Shown: piece after piece, positions 48,546 through 58,694 of the stretch
Position numbering within the stretch: position 1 is the stretch's first letter
How the letters are laid out: every line of letters starts with the position of its first letter
NCBI GenBank assembly: GCA_028284225.1
Contig: JANQSD010000007.1
Coordinates: 62,001 to 126,000, forward strand
DNA length: 64,000 nt
Reading direction: 5' to 3'
From: Arenicellales bacterium
GTDB lineage: Bacteria; Pseudomonadota; Gammaproteobacteria; Arenicellales; JAHEKD01
The notes under the pieces: generated by a model
Database searches by the model: none
Told to the model about the DNA's origin: nothing
Seen by the model: the letters and a program-made list of their open reading frames with translations, nothing else
Program-made: the position numbers and the translations under genes

Positions 48546-50884
48546 TGTTGTCCTCCAGATTCCACGTAATTCTTAATTAAATCGATGCGTGCTTGTCGTG
48601 ACGGTTCATCAAGAAAGTAATCGAATGCACCGATACTGCGTTGTAAGTTCATTAAATCAATCAAAAAATCATAGACAGCATTGGCTGAATTCTGCTCAGC
48701 TGTCAGCGAGGCGTTTTGTGCATCAATCAAATCGGCTATGCTGACAATTCCCTGGCTATAGTTGTCCTGGATCAGATCATAGTTTTGTCTGGCACTGCTG
48801 GCTGCAAGCTCAGAAAGCTCAATAGATGGATAGCTGGCATTAATCTCATGGAAGTACTGCCGTACATTTTGCTCGACTTGACGTAGCGCTTGCTCCCGTA
48901 AAATCTTATTCTGGTTTAACTGGTAATCGGCTTTAAGCACATTGGCTTTGCGCTGACCGCCCTGGTATAACGGTAATGATAAATTTAAACTGATTTCCCA
49001 GTCGTTTTCATCTTCCAGTGAGGTGCCGGCCTGGCGACCTGATTCATCAAACACTCTTGATGTATTACCCTGCAGAGTTATATCCGGTACGTAATAGGAA
49101 CGTCGGGAAGCTTTGAGTTGCCTTTCAGATGCGGCAATCAATGCGTCCTGTTGTGTGACTTCGGGAGACATTTGTTGTCCCAATTTAATGTACAAATCCT
49201 GAAAAAGTAGCAAATCCCGCTCATTTTCGATCAACTGTTCCAGGTCACTGCCATTGAACAGGACTTCATCGTGCTCCAGAGTCGCGGGTATGGTTTTGAA
49301 TATCACACCGATCGGTCGATGTAATAAATTATTCAGTGCTTCATTGGCCTGACGTAGATTTGCCTGAGATTGCAGCAATGTCTGTCGATCAGTGGCGATT
49401 TGGGATTGAAAGCGGTAAACATCAGCGGCATTAGCACTGCCAACTTGTTGACGGTTTTTCGCCAGACTCAAATTCACCAGTGATAAATTGAGCTGATTCT
49501 GATTGATTTTGACTTGTGTCTGAGCCCGCAAGACATTCAGAAAAGCGACGGTTGCCTGCTCGACTATATCCAGTTCCAGCGCACGGTGTTGGGCTTGTAA
49601 ATTTAGTTGCTGCAGTTTTTGAATATCATAGGCTGAACGAGTTGCTTCTGAATAAAGAACCTGGCTTAGTGTTAGCTGCCCGGAGGTGTTGCCTTCTGCT
49701 GCACCACCGCTTTGTACCGTTAAACTGCCGTCATCACGTCTAGAGCTGGCAGCACCGATAGAAAGTTGTGGAAATAGGGCGGATCGAGTTATTTGTACAT
49801 CTTGTTCACCTGCCAGTACACCAAGCCGACTGGCAACAATGCTTAAGTTGGCCCTGATCGCTTCGTGAGCCACATCCTGCAAACTTAGCGGTGGATCCTC
49901 GCCAATGGGCTGTTCATTCAAAAGGGTTGCCTGAGACAAAATATCAAAACGCGGGTAAAAATCTATTTGCCTGGCCGTTTCCATGTTAATTACCAGTTTT
50001 TCCTGTGGTGTAAACAACACTGGAAAATAAGCGGGTTCATCGCCTAGCAGGGTTGCCTGGATATTTAAAGCCATTCGCCGTGCACGACGCTGATCATCAT
50101 CTTCTGCCTGGGTTGCCATTAATACACCCTGGTGCACCAATTCCGGCCTGACCACAGAGTAACTGGGAATCTTACGTTCATTCAACCCGTCGATAAGCGC
50201 TTGTAAATTCGACTCATCCAGCCGCGGTAAAGCAGTGACGATAACGGCATCTGTGTCTTCAGGTAGTGTGTTTAATAAATTTTGATTAACTCGATTTTGT
50301 AGCACGAAACTGGCTTTAGCCCCCAGTTGCTGAGTTAGCTCCTGAACTCTTAGCGGCAGATGTTTGATTGCTTTAAAAATTGATTCATCCAGCAGAATAA
50401 CCATGTGAGTGAAGCCTGTCATCGACTGGAATTCTTCCAAATCACTCTGTAGCGCTATTTCTTCAGCCAGGTAGTTGAGATTAGTAACACCGGAAGCCAG
50501 GCCCTCACGCGGCAAACCGGGAAAGTCGGCATCAATAACATAGGGTGCAAAGGTGGGTTTCTGCGGCGCCGGGTCATAGCTGGCCACCAGGCTTGCAACC
50601 AATCCCAGCGTTAATACTATGTCGACATTCTCATTGTTTTGCAGGCCATAGTATTTGTTTTGAATATTAGTGTAAGTCCAGCCGCCATTTTTAGGAATAT
50701 GAATGCTGAACTTGATGTCAAATTCACCTTCGGTCAATTCGGTGATTTCTCGCTCATAAAGCTCGATAATAGCGTCATAATATTGTGATTTGCCGTCCAC
50801 CAGAATTGCGATATTAGTGGTAGCTGCTGCAACCAGCGGTAACTGAATTAATAAAATAAAAAACAAATGGCGCAATAAAGTCAC
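48542..50884 (-). CDS. TolC-type outer-membrane factor with N-terminal ABC-substrate-binding-like domain
   Basis: About 780 residues from GTG 50884 (GGAGG eight bases upstream). The ATG at 50917 lies before that site. A signal peptide ends at about residue 20 (PLVAAA). Residues ~20-310 look like an ABC-type substrate-binding fold of the TrpX/DUF534 kind (IAILVDGKSQYYDAIIELYE, VTLGLVASLVASYDP, DAVIVTALPRLDES, IPSYSVVRPELVHQGVLMAT). Residues ~340-770 are an OEP/TolC barrel-tunnel (repeats QANLRQANEALNNLL and NYDLIQDNYSQGIVSIADLIDAQN). Ordinary TolC-like proteins are ~450 residues. The extra sensor-like domain is unusual. First gene of the efflux operon. Confidence 0.85.
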   Translation of the reverse strand: MTLLRHLFFILLIQLPLVAAATTNIAILVDGKSQYYDAIIELYEREITELTEGEFDIKFSIHIPKNGGWTYTNIQNKYYGLQNNENVDIVLTLGLVASLVASYDPAPQKPTFAPYVIDADFPGLPREGLASGVTNLNYLAEEIALQSDLEEFQSMTGFTHMVILLDESIFKAIKHLPLRVQELTQQLGAKASFVLQNRVNQNLLNTLPEDTDAVIVTALPRLDESNLQALIDGLNERKIPSYSVVRPELVHQGVLMATQAEDDDQRRARRMALNIQATLLGDEPAYFPVLFTPQEKLVINMETARQIDFYPRFDILSQATLLNEQPIGEDPPLSLQDVAHEAIRANLSIVASRLGVLAGEQDVQITRSALFPQLSIGAASSRRDDGSLTVQSGGAAEGNTSGQLTLSQVLYSEATRSAYDIQKLQQLNLQAQHRALELDIVEQATVAFLNVLRAQTQVKINQNQLNLSLVNLSLAKNRQQVGSANAADVYRFQSQIATDRQTLLQSQANLRQANEALNNLLHRPIGVIFKTIPATLEHDEVLFNGSDLEQLIENERDLLLFQDLYIKLGQQMSPEVTQQDALIAASERQLKASRRSYYVPDITLQGNTSRVFDESGRQAGTSLEDENDWEISLNLSLPLYQGGQRKANVLKADYQLNQNKILREQALRQVEQNVRQYFHEINASYPSIELSELAASSARQNYDLIQDNYSQGIVSIADLIDAQNASLTAEQNSANAVYDFLIDLMNLQRSIGAFDYFLDEPSRQARIDLIKNYVESGGQQ

Positions 50885-51289
50885 ATCATATCCTCCGGTT
50901 AAATTTTTATAACACACGCTATCCCTTTATCTGCAGTGTGAATAGCAATTCAACAATTTAGAAGTAATTTGAAAACTCTCTTAATTCAAAATATATCTAC
51001 GGTATTGCTGACCGTGGTAGTTAGTGTATTTTCCCAGTATATGAGTAAACCCGAACCAACCCGCCAGCGCAAGCTTTATAACTGATTTTTAATATTAACA
51101 AATAAGTTTTATGATTATTAATAATGGAGGCGATTTAATCCTTCAGTATAATTTATGATAGAGCTAGTTAATACAATAATGTAGAACTAATAATCGAAAT
51201 TACAGCCATGCTGTTATTGCAGGGCGTAATAAAATGATTAAATAAAAAAGCGCCCATGGGGCGCTTTTTAAAAAAGGAGGGACAAATAA
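50885..51289. other. 405-bp AT-rich region
   Basis: No ORF. It holds a weak hairpin (CTACGGT/ACCGTGGTAG, about 50997-51020) and the terminator at 51245-51269. The efflux-operon promoter must lie in the left part, but no clear consensus is visible. Confidence 0.5.
51245..51269 (-). terminator. Intrinsic terminator of the beta-barrel gene
   Basis: AAAAAGCGCCC (51245-51255), short loop, GGGCGCTTTTT (51259-51269); A/T runs on both sides make it work in both directions. It lies 21 bp downstream of the stop of the minus-strand gene. Confidence 0.85.
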
Positions 51290-51913
51290 TTAAAATTCGA
51301 GTTTTACGCCGGCGGTAGCAAAATCAACTTCAACGTCGTCATTGTCCAGAATACGTGAGTATTCTGCAAACAAGTTTACCGTGCCGAAATCCAGCTCTGC
51401 ACCTACAGCTGCAAAGGGTTCTGTGCTATCAGTCTCATCACTGATTGATAATCCAAAAGCGCTGGCAGTGGCTTCTCCATCGAGTTTAACTGCGCCACCT
51501 TTTATGTAAAGATCGACATAGGGTAAGGGAATATTGCCGACCAACGACAATCCATATGCTTTTAAATCAAGATCAACGTCAACATTATCTACCCCTAATT
51601 CGGCTACAGCATCTTCCAAAGAGTCTTCAAACTCACCGAAATCATAGTAGGCAGCCTCAATACCGATCCAGTTAGTGAACATGATTCCGGCCCTGAAATT
51701 ATAAGCATTATCACTATCATCAAAGTCTAATTCGGCATTGTTAAATTCTGCTGATGCCTCGGCGCTAATGCGGCTTACTCCTAATGCGATGTAAAATCCT
51801 GAATCATCCTCGGCGGTATTATCTTGTAGTTCAAACGTATTCTGAGCGTTTACCGTAGTTGAAATCAGCATTGCTGCAGCAATTGCGAATAGGGTAGGGG
51901 AGAGGGATTTCAT
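51290..51913 (-). CDS. Outer-membrane beta-barrel protein (OmpA/OmpW-like)
   Basis: 207 residues. Signal peptide ending TVNAQ. Eight-stranded barrel pattern (GFYIALGVSRISAEASAEF, YNFRAGIMFTNWIGIEAAYY, GAVKLDGEATASA, and a last strand GVKLEF ending in Phe). Rich in Asp and Glu. It resembles small porin-like or OmpA-barrel proteins. Function not specific. Confidence 0.8.
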   Translation of the reverse strand: MKSLSPTLFAIAAAMLISTTVNAQNTFELQDNTAEDDSGFYIALGVSRISAEASAEFNNAELDFDDSDNAYNFRAGIMFTNWIGIEAAYYDFGEFEDSLEDAVAELGVDNVDVDLDLKAYGLSLVGNIPLPYVDLYIKGGAVKLDGEATASAFGLSISDETDSTEPFAAVGAELDFGTVNLFAEYSRILDNDDVEVDFATAGVKLEF

Positions 51914-52141
51914 TGTTTGCTCCTGATATTAGAGTTAGTTACTGCTTATCAATATTTATATAAAAGAATTAATTGTCATCTACCATAGATGAATAATAGC
52001 TTAATAAAGACATTGTATATTAATACTTTAAAAGGTATTTTTAAAGTAAATTATAGATTAATTTAATAAATGTTATCAAATTAATTTATAGTCAACTTTG
52101 TAGTGATGTACCTGTTGCCAAGAGATTGATAAACTCAACTT

Positions 52142-52750
52142 ATGAATTTTGATAATTTAATTGCCTGTCATGAGTGTGACTTGATACATGAACGTAAAAC
52201 CCTTGAGGAGGGCGAGACAGCTTTATGTCAGCGTTGCGGGGCAACCCTTTATAGTGAAAAAATCGACATGGTTAATCGCTCTTTGGCATTAAATTTTGCT
52301 GCTTTCATTCTTTATTTGATCGCTATTTCTTTACCATTTCTGGGAATTGAGGCAAAAGGGATTGTTGTTGAAATCAATTTACTGCAATCTGTTACTGCCT
52401 TATATCAGCAAGACATGAAAATGATGAGCGTGGTTGTTTGTGTGGTATTACTAATAGTACCTGCGGTAAGAATAGTAGGCATGTTGCTGGTGTTGATACC
52501 GCTGAAAATCAATCAGGTACCGCCCTATTCTAAGTGGACGTATTATTTTGTTGAGTGGATTGCACCGTGGAATATGGTGGAGGTTTTTTTAATTGGAATC
52601 TTGGTAACGTTTGTCAAATTAGGCGATTTGGCCAAAGTTCTGTTAGGTATTTCGTTTTGGGCATTTGTGGTTTTGGTGGTGATCATCATTGCCTCTAATG
52701 TTAGCGTTGACAGGCATCGACTGTGGGATCAACTGGACACCAGAGCATAA
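52142..52750 (+). CDS. pqiA: Paraquat-inducible protein A (first half of pair)
   Basis: 202 residues: N-terminal zinc-ribbon CHECDLIHERKTLEEGETALCQRC, then four membrane helices with the PqiA-family linker (SVTALYQQDMKMMSVVV). In other bacteria both halves are one protein. Here they are two genes in tandem. PqiA/LetA proteins work with the MCE-tunnel proteins in lipid transfer between membranes. Confidence 0.9.
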   Translation: MNFDNLIACHECDLIHERKTLEEGETALCQRCGATLYSEKIDMVNRSLALNFAAFILYLIAISLPFLGIEAKGIVVEINLLQSVTALYQQDMKMMSVVVCVVLLIVPAVRIVGMLLVLIPLKINQVPPYSKWTYYFVEWIAPWNMVEVFLIGILVTFVKLGDLAKVLLGISFWAFVVLVVIIIASNVSVDRHRLWDQLDTRA

Positions 52751-52752
52751 GC

Positions 52753-53349
52753 ATGACAACAGCAAAACAATTGGGTCTGGTCAGCTGCCATATTTGCAGT
52801 CAACTTTCGCCCGTCACTGAACATGAATGTCCCCGGTGTCTGGCTCCCTTGCATTTACGTAAAGTCAGCTCGGTTCAACGTTCCTGGGCGTTGTTGATTA
52901 CTGCTGCCATGCTTTATATTCCAGCTATGATTTATCCTGTTACAACGGTTTATGCGCTGGGTCAGGTGCAGGCCAGCACTTTAATGGGGAGTGTGGTTCA
53001 TTTTTTCCAGAGTGGCTCCTGGCCAATTGCTCTGGTTATTTTTACCGCTAGTGTGGCTGTGCCCATTCTCAAGATTATTGGTTTAGCTTATTTGTTGATA
53101 TCGACACAACGCAAACACAAAAGCAATCCTGTACAACTGACCCGTCTTTATCGGATAGTTGAGTTTGTCGGTCGTTGGTCGATGATTGATGTATTTGTGG
53201 TCGCGATATTAGTTGCATTGGTGCACATCGGTATCTTTATTAAGATTATTCCAGGCCTGGGAATAATGGCATTTACCGGCGTTGTGGTGTTAACCATGCT
53301 TGCTGCAATGCAATTTGATCCGCGATTAATCTGGGATGACGAATCATGA
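52753..53349 (+). CDS. pqiA: Paraquat-inducible protein A (second half of pair)
   Basis: 198 residues from ATG 52753, 3 bp after the first pqiA stop. The frame from 52723 overlaps the previous gene. Zinc-ribbon CHICSQLSPVTEHECPRC, four membrane helices, and GSVVHFFQSGSWPIALVIF, the second-half counterpart of the motif in the first protein. Its end overlaps the pqiB start by 4 bp. Confidence 0.9.
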   Translation: MTTAKQLGLVSCHICSQLSPVTEHECPRCLAPLHLRKVSSVQRSWALLITAAMLYIPAMIYPVTTVYALGQVQASTLMGSVVHFFQSGSWPIALVIFTASVAVPILKIIGLAYLLISTQRKHKSNPVQLTRLYRIVEFVGRWSMIDVFVVAILVALVHIGIFIKIIPGLGIMAFTGVVVLTMLAAMQFDPRLIWDDES

Positions 53350-54929
53350 ATGAACAAAATCACGCACAAGCAGTGGTGAAGAAATCAAAAAGTATCTCAA
53401 TGGTATGGTTTATCCCAATACTGGCATTGGTATTGGGGGTGTGGTTGGTTTATAAAAATAAACAAGAGCAAGGGCCTCTAATTACCATTTTATTTGAAAC
53501 AGCGGCCGGGCTTGAAGCCGGTAAAACCAAAATCAAATATAAGGATGTACAACTGGGAATCGTTGAAACAATAGATTTAAAAAAAGATCTGTCCGGCGTC
53601 ATTGTTTCCGCACGAATGGATAAAGAAACAACACCCTATTTGAATGAAAATACCAAGTTTTGGGTGGTCAGGCCGCGAGTCGGCATTGCTGGTATTTCAG
53701 GTTTGGGAACCTTGTTGTCAGGTGCATACATTGCAATTGATTCCAGCCAGGATGGCAGACAAGCATCGAGTTTTGTTGGCTTGGAAAACCCACCACCACG
53801 TGACCACAGTATCGCCGGTACTAATATTTCACTGATTGCGGATGAGCCGGGCTCGTTAAATACCGGTAGTCCAATTTACTATAAACAATTTAATGTTGGT
53901 GAAATTGATAGCGTTGAGTTGTCTGAAGATTTTTCCAGTGTGCAAATAAAAGCATTTGTTAAGGCTCCATATGATGAACTTTTGAACTCAAACTCCAGTT
54001 TTTGGAATGTTAGCGGAATTTCGGCCGAACTGAGTGCTAATGGAATATCAATTCAGATGCAATCGATTGAAAGCCTGATTTCTGGCGGAATTGCATTCGA
54101 TTCTCCAGCCGTGAATACGGATCTACCTTTTGATGCAGCCGACAAAATTTTCCGCTTGCATCGAAACCAGCGCGAAGTAGGGCAAAGAATTTATTCGGAT
54201 AAAGAATTCTTTATCTTAAACTTTAACCAATCTATTCGGGGTTTAAGCGTTGGGGCACCGGTCGATTATAGGGGCATACCAGTGGGTCAGGTAGTCAGCA
54301 TTGATGCGCAATACGATGAACAAGCCGATCAAATATTTATCCCGGTATTGATTGAAGTAGAGCCTGAAAGAGTAGGGCGGCCAGTAGGAAATGAATCATT
54401 AAGTTTCAGTGAGGAAATGCAGCAATTTCAAGAATTTATTGATGATGGCTTTCGGGCAAAATTGCAAAGCGGTAATTTATTGACTGGCCAGTTATTTGTA
54501 GCACTGGATATCATAGAGGATGCTGAACCTGTTAAAGCCAAAATGTTCAATGGATACCCTGAAATTCCGACAATCTCAACAGATCTGGGTCAAATCACTC
54601 AGAACTTTAATGAAATTCTGGAAAAAGTTAATAAACTTGAAATCGAACAAATCGTTAACAATATTAATGATACAGTGACCGATTTACGCAAATTATTCGA
54701 CAATACGGATAATAAAATTGTTGCTGTGCTGGACGGTGTAGATCGAACACTTGCAGACGCCAGGCAGCTCATGCAAGGTCTGGATGAGGATTCGATTACC
54801 CGCTATGAGCTTAATGTTTTATTCAAGGAAATCCAGGAAGCGGCCCGTTCGGTGCGTACACTGGTTGAAACCATAGAGGAAAATCCAAGTTCAGTTATAT
54901 TTGGAAAGAACAGTCAGGGAGAACGATAA
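53346..54929 (+). CDS. pqiB: MCE-domain protein PqiB (lipid-transfer tunnel)
   Basis: 527 residues with one N-terminal membrane anchor (MVWFIPILALVLGVWLVY) and three MCE domains (starting near GPLITILFETAAGLEAGKT, NISLIADEPGSLNTGSPIYY, and KEFFILNFNQSIRGLSVGAP), then a long coiled coil. PqiB forms a hexameric tube across the periplasm. Overlaps its neighbours on both sides. Confidence 0.93.
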   Translation: MNEQNHAQAVVKKSKSISMVWFIPILALVLGVWLVYKNKQEQGPLITILFETAAGLEAGKTKIKYKDVQLGIVETIDLKKDLSGVIVSARMDKETTPYLNENTKFWVVRPRVGIAGISGLGTLLSGAYIAIDSSQDGRQASSFVGLENPPPRDHSIAGTNISLIADEPGSLNTGSPIYYKQFNVGEIDSVELSEDFSSVQIKAFVKAPYDELLNSNSSFWNVSGISAELSANGISIQMQSIESLISGGIAFDSPAVNTDLPFDAADKIFRLHRNQREVGQRIYSDKEFFILNFNQSIRGLSVGAPVDYRGIPVGQVVSIDAQYDEQADQIFIPVLIEVEPERVGRPVGNESLSFSEEMQQFQEFIDDGFRAKLQSGNLLTGQLFVALDIIEDAEPVKAKMFNGYPEIPTISTDLGQITQNFNEILEKVNKLEIEQIVNNINDTVTDLRKLFDNTDNKIVAVLDGVDRTLADARQLMQGLDEDSITRYELNVLFKEIQEAARSVRTLVETIEENPSSVIFGKNSQGER

Positions 54930-55522
54930 TGAAAATAAGCCTCAGCAATATAATCCGAGCGTTGTTATTGTTAGTAGTGCTTTCATCTTGCGCCAGTCAG
55001 CCCACGAAGGGTCCGGATTATTATTTACTCAGTTCAAGTGAGTTAGTTTCACAAGCCTTAAACCTAAAATCTTTTAAACTGGCCGTCGGCCCTATAGAAG
55101 TGCCTGTACATCTTGATCGGGAGGGTATCGTCACTCATGAGAGCCAGAACAGACTTAATTATTCTGACAATCATCGCTGGGCTGAGCCGTTAAACGAAAA
55201 TCTCAGAAAAACTTTACGTGCAGATTTATCACAGTTGCTGCCAAATCAACAATTGATTGATTTCCCTTATCGCCAATCGAATCGGCCAGATTACCAACTC
55301 TCTGTGACTATCGAAAAGTTTGGTTACCTGAGCGAGGGTAAAGTGGTATTAATCGCGCAAAGTACAATCGTCAATGCCAAAGGTAAACAGCTTGATGCCA
55401 GCTATATAAAGCTGGAGCGCTCAGGTATTAGCAACGATCCTGGTCTAATTGTAAGCACTATGAGTGAACTACTTGGTGAAATGGCAGTTCAGCTAGCCGG
55501 CAAATTGTCGGATAAAGTTTGA
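54929..55522 (+). CDS. pqiC: PqiC-type lipoprotein
   Basis: 197 residues with a lipobox (VLSSCAS) and the PqiC/ABC-transport auxiliary (DUF330) pattern: PDYYLLSSSELV, LAVGPIEVPVHLDREGIVT, WAEPLNENLRKTLRADL. Outer-membrane partner of PqiB. Starts in the stop codon of pqiB (TAATG). Confidence 0.9.
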   Translation: MKISLSNIIRALLLLVVLSSCASQPTKGPDYYLLSSSELVSQALNLKSFKLAVGPIEVPVHLDREGIVTHESQNRLNYSDNHRWAEPLNENLRKTLRADLSQLLPNQQLIDFPYRQSNRPDYQLSVTIEKFGYLSEGKVVLIAQSTIVNAKGKQLDASYIKLERSGISNDPGLIVSTMSELLGEMAVQLAGKLSDKV

Positions 55523-55608
55523 TAAACGCTTTGTCCCGCATTTATTGCGGGGTCTCCGTGTGAAGCTACTACCTCATTAATTTGTCCCGGCATAAAGCAC
55601 GGGGCAAG

Positions 55609-56289
55609 TTAAATCGAGGCGGCGAGCCCCAATTGCTTTAACGACAGGCGCTTGTAAATTTTTCCATTCGTCGGACAAATCGGAGAGCGGTGTAATTCTC
55701 GTTCATTGAATACACTGATTTCGATATCCCGCTGATCCAGCTGACAAATAATCAGCGGGACATTGGCATATTTGTTATTACTATATCGATAGCGCTTTTC
55801 GATCACAAAATTGGAAATACCACGCCAGTTTAGTTCGTCCGTGACAAGTTCAACGCTTTTGCTAAACACGTGTATTTCTATGGGTAACTTTTCTAAAGCG
55901 ATGCCGTTAATTAAATTGCCGGTCACCCGTGGCTGAAAATCCGATAAGATTTCCAACATATCTATCGCACTGCCCATTTGGGCGTTATTAGACTGCCCGC
56001 AAGTGCTTGGCTCAAATAGTTGCAGTCGCTTTTGTAACGCGAATTCAATTTCCTCATTGGTGGGCAAGAATGTATTTGATTTAAGATGTAAAGACTCACA
56101 GGCGCGTAATTTGGCTTTGTGGTAATCGCGAATGCCATCCTCGTGAATAATGCGTGCTGCAAGCTCACAAATCTGCTGACGCTGGAACTCGAAGCTGTTC
56201 GGTGTTGAATTCGACTTCGTTCGCTTTTTTTTCTTTTTAGCAGGGGTCTTTGCGCTGAACTTTACTTTGCTGACGGGATGAGTATTCAT
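55609..56289 (-). CDS. Conserved-looking soluble protein of unknown function
   Basis: 226 residues, very basic N-terminus (KTPAKKKKKRTKSN), then a helical block (ICELAARIIHEDGIRDYHKA) and a mixed domain (DFQPRVTGNLINGIALEKL, IEIHVFSKSVELVTDEL, IEISVFNERELHRSPI). The last block looks like a nucleotidyltransferase-type or related fold, but this is not certain. Start overlaps the stop of the PBP1A gene (TAATG), so expression is coupled to it. Confidence 0.65.
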   Translation of the reverse strand: MNTHPVSKVKFSAKTPAKKKKKRTKSNSTPNSFEFQRQQICELAARIIHEDGIRDYHKAKLRACESLHLKSNTFLPTNEEIEFALQKRLQLFEPSTCGQSNNAQMGSAIDMLEILSDFQPRVTGNLINGIALEKLPIEIHVFSKSVELVTDELNWRGISNFVIEKRYRYSNNKYANVPLIICQLDQRDIEISVFNERELHRSPICPTNGKIYKRLSLKQLGLAASI

Positions 56290-58598
56290 TAAAACAAGCC
56301 CTCTGCTTTTTGTTCAGTCTCGGTTTGGATAGTGTCCAGAACAAAGGCTTTGTCTTTATACTCTGGTCGATTGCTAACAATGTAAAACTCATTGTCTGTT
56401 GCTCGAATATTGTCGGGTCTGGCGATGCTTGTTTCTGGCATATCTTTAAGCGCTATTTCCATGAAATCTATCCAGATAGGCAGTGCCACACGAGTCGCTG
56501 ATTCCCGCTTGCCCAAGGTGCGCGGTTGATCAAAACCCACCCATACACTGGTGACCAGATTATGATTGAAACCACTAAACCAGGCATCTTTAAAATCATT
56601 AGTGGTGCCGGTTTTGCCGCCAATATCACTACGGCCAAGTCGTTTTTTCGCTTCTATAGCTGTGCCGCTACGAACAACTTCCTGCAGCATGTCAGTCATG
56701 ACATAGGCATTAGCAGGAGATAGGGTGAGTTTAGTAGGCTTTTTAGTTACTGATGTTTGAACAGCATAAGATGTATCTTGATTAGAATAAGCCGGGCAGT
56801 AAGGGCAAGTAGAGGTCGATGGTGAAGTGGCTACAGGGTTGCCGTCGCGGTCAACAATCCGTTCAATAAAGTATGGTTCAACACGATAGCCACCGTTTGC
56901 AAACACAGCATAAGATGAAACCATTTGAATAGGTGTGACATCTGCACTGCCAAGCGCCAGAGATAAGCCTCTGGGTAATGTTTTTGTATCAAAATTAAAT
57001 TTGCCTAAATGTTCAATACCGAACTGTATGCCGATTGAGTTCAGCAATCTTACCGAAACCAGGTTAAGAGATTTGCTCAGGGCTTCACGCAGGGTTGTAT
57101 AGCCATAAAATTTACCACTATAGTTGCCGGGCAACCAAACGCCTTCATCCAGCGAGTCATCTTTAATGGCCAATGGTTCGGCACTGACCTTAGATAGAGA
57201 TCGGTAACCTTTTTCCAACGCGGCGGAGTAGATAAACGGTTTAATATTCGAACCGGCCTGGCGTTTGGCTTGTACTGCGCGATTAAATTTACTCAAGTTA
57301 AAATCGAATCCGCCTGTCAGCGCTTTGATAGCCCCGGTTTTGGGATCCAGGGTGATCATTGCGCCAGCAATTTGTGGAATTTGAGCCAGTCGCCAGTTTT
57401 CCTCAGTCGATTCAATATAAATCTGTTGGCCAGCGCTGATCAGATCTTTTGCGGAACTGGGTTTTTTGCTTCCTTGCTCGGATTTCACCCTGGACCAGGC
57501 TAATTCTTCCCAGTTTAATTCGACCTGTTCATCATTTGCCAATTCAATGGTTGCTGTCTTGTCGGCCAATGATTTAACAGTGGCAACCTGCAAATGACCA
57601 TACGGGTTTAAGGGGTCTGTGCTTTTTTCAGTTTTACGAAAACCATGGCGACGGTCATAGCGTATTAACCCTTTGCGTAGTGATTGGTCGGAGGCTGTTT
57701 GCAAGTTGCTATCAAGGGTGGTGTAGACTTTGTAACCGGTGCCGTAAATGTCCTCACCATATTGTTCATATAAATGTTGCCTGACCATTTCCGCCATGTA
57801 GGGCGCGTCAAATTCGATATCCGGCGCATATTTTTCAGCGGTTAGTGCCTGGTTTTTGGCAGATTCAAATTCTTGCTCGGTAATGAACCCCAATTGTTTC
57901 ATGCGGCCCAGTACATAATTACGTCGCTTTACGGCACGCTCTGGATTAGTCACCGGATTTGATTGCGAAGGAGCCTTTGGTAACCCAGCCAGCATTGCAA
58001 TTTGAGCGAGGTCAAGCTCATCGACAGTTTTGTCATAATAGACTTTGGCTGCAGCTGCAAAACCGTAAGCGCGATGGCCGAGGAAAATTTTGTTTAGATA
58101 AAGTTCGAGAATTTGCTCTTTGCTGTATTGACGTTCGAGCTGAAGCGCCAGAAATAATTCATTGAGTTTTCGCGAATAAGTTTTTTCAGAACTTAAGAAA
58201 AAGTTACGCGCCACCTGCATTGTGATGGTGCTGGCGCCCTGGGCAGTTTGTCCTGATTGAATGTTTGCGAGCAGCGCTCGGATGATGCCTTTAATATCAA
58301 TACCGGGATGCTCAAAAAAGCCGTCGTCTTCCGCGGCCAGAATAGCGTCTACTAATAGCTGAGGTGTATCTGAGAAACTAAGCGGAATGCGACGTTCCTT
58401 GCCATATTCGCCAATTAACTTGCCGTCCTGTGTATAGACACTAAATGGAACCTGAAGCTCAAAATCTGCATTTTCTTCAAGTTTGGGCATCTGCGGTAAA
58501 ATTAAAAATGCAACAAATACTGCAATAATAATACCTATGCTGAGCACTCCGCCTATAGCAGAAGTAACTTTTAATAATGCGTACAACAGATGTTTCAT
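56289..58598 (-). CDS. mrcA: Penicillin-binding protein 1A
   Basis: 769 residues: membrane anchor, GT51 transglycosylase (EDDGFFEHPGIDIKG, GASTITMQVARNFFL, KEQILELYLNKIFLG), an OB-like insert, and the transpeptidase with SNIK (SxxK, in AGSNIKPFIYSA), SKSLN (SxN) and KTGTTN. Bifunctional cell-wall synthase. Slightly shorter than the E. coli enzyme. Divergent from the pil genes, as in many Gammaproteobacteria. Confidence 0.95.
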   Translation of the reverse strand: MKHLLYALLKVTSAIGGVLSIGIIIAVFVAFLILPQMPKLEENADFELQVPFSVYTQDGKLIGEYGKERRIPLSFSDTPQLLVDAILAAEDDGFFEHPGIDIKGIIRALLANIQSGQTAQGASTITMQVARNFFLSSEKTYSRKLNELFLALQLERQYSKEQILELYLNKIFLGHRAYGFAAAAKVYYDKTVDELDLAQIAMLAGLPKAPSQSNPVTNPERAVKRRNYVLGRMKQLGFITEQEFESAKNQALTAEKYAPDIEFDAPYMAEMVRQHLYEQYGEDIYGTGYKVYTTLDSNLQTASDQSLRKGLIRYDRRHGFRKTEKSTDPLNPYGHLQVATVKSLADKTATIELANDEQVELNWEELAWSRVKSEQGSKKPSSAKDLISAGQQIYIESTEENWRLAQIPQIAGAMITLDPKTGAIKALTGGFDFNLSKFNRAVQAKRQAGSNIKPFIYSAALEKGYRSLSKVSAEPLAIKDDSLDEGVWLPGNYSGKFYGYTTLREALSKSLNLVSVRLLNSIGIQFGIEHLGKFNFDTKTLPRGLSLALGSADVTPIQMVSSYAVFANGGYRVEPYFIERIVDRDGNPVATSPSTSTCPYCPAYSNQDTSYAVQTSVTKKPTKLTLSPANAYVMTDMLQEVVRSGTAIEAKKRLGRSDIGGKTGTTNDFKDAWFSGFNHNLVTSVWVGFDQPRTLGKRESATRVALPIWIDFMEIALKDMPETSIARPDNIRATDNEFYIVSNRPEYKDKAFVLDTIQTETEQKAEGLF

Positions 58599-58694
58599 GA
58601 TTGCTTCGACAGCACTTTTATTCGGGGTTGATTTATTATTTGCATAAGCTATAGTGTTCTAACAGCTCGATTATAAAGGACAAGGAAGTCTGAA

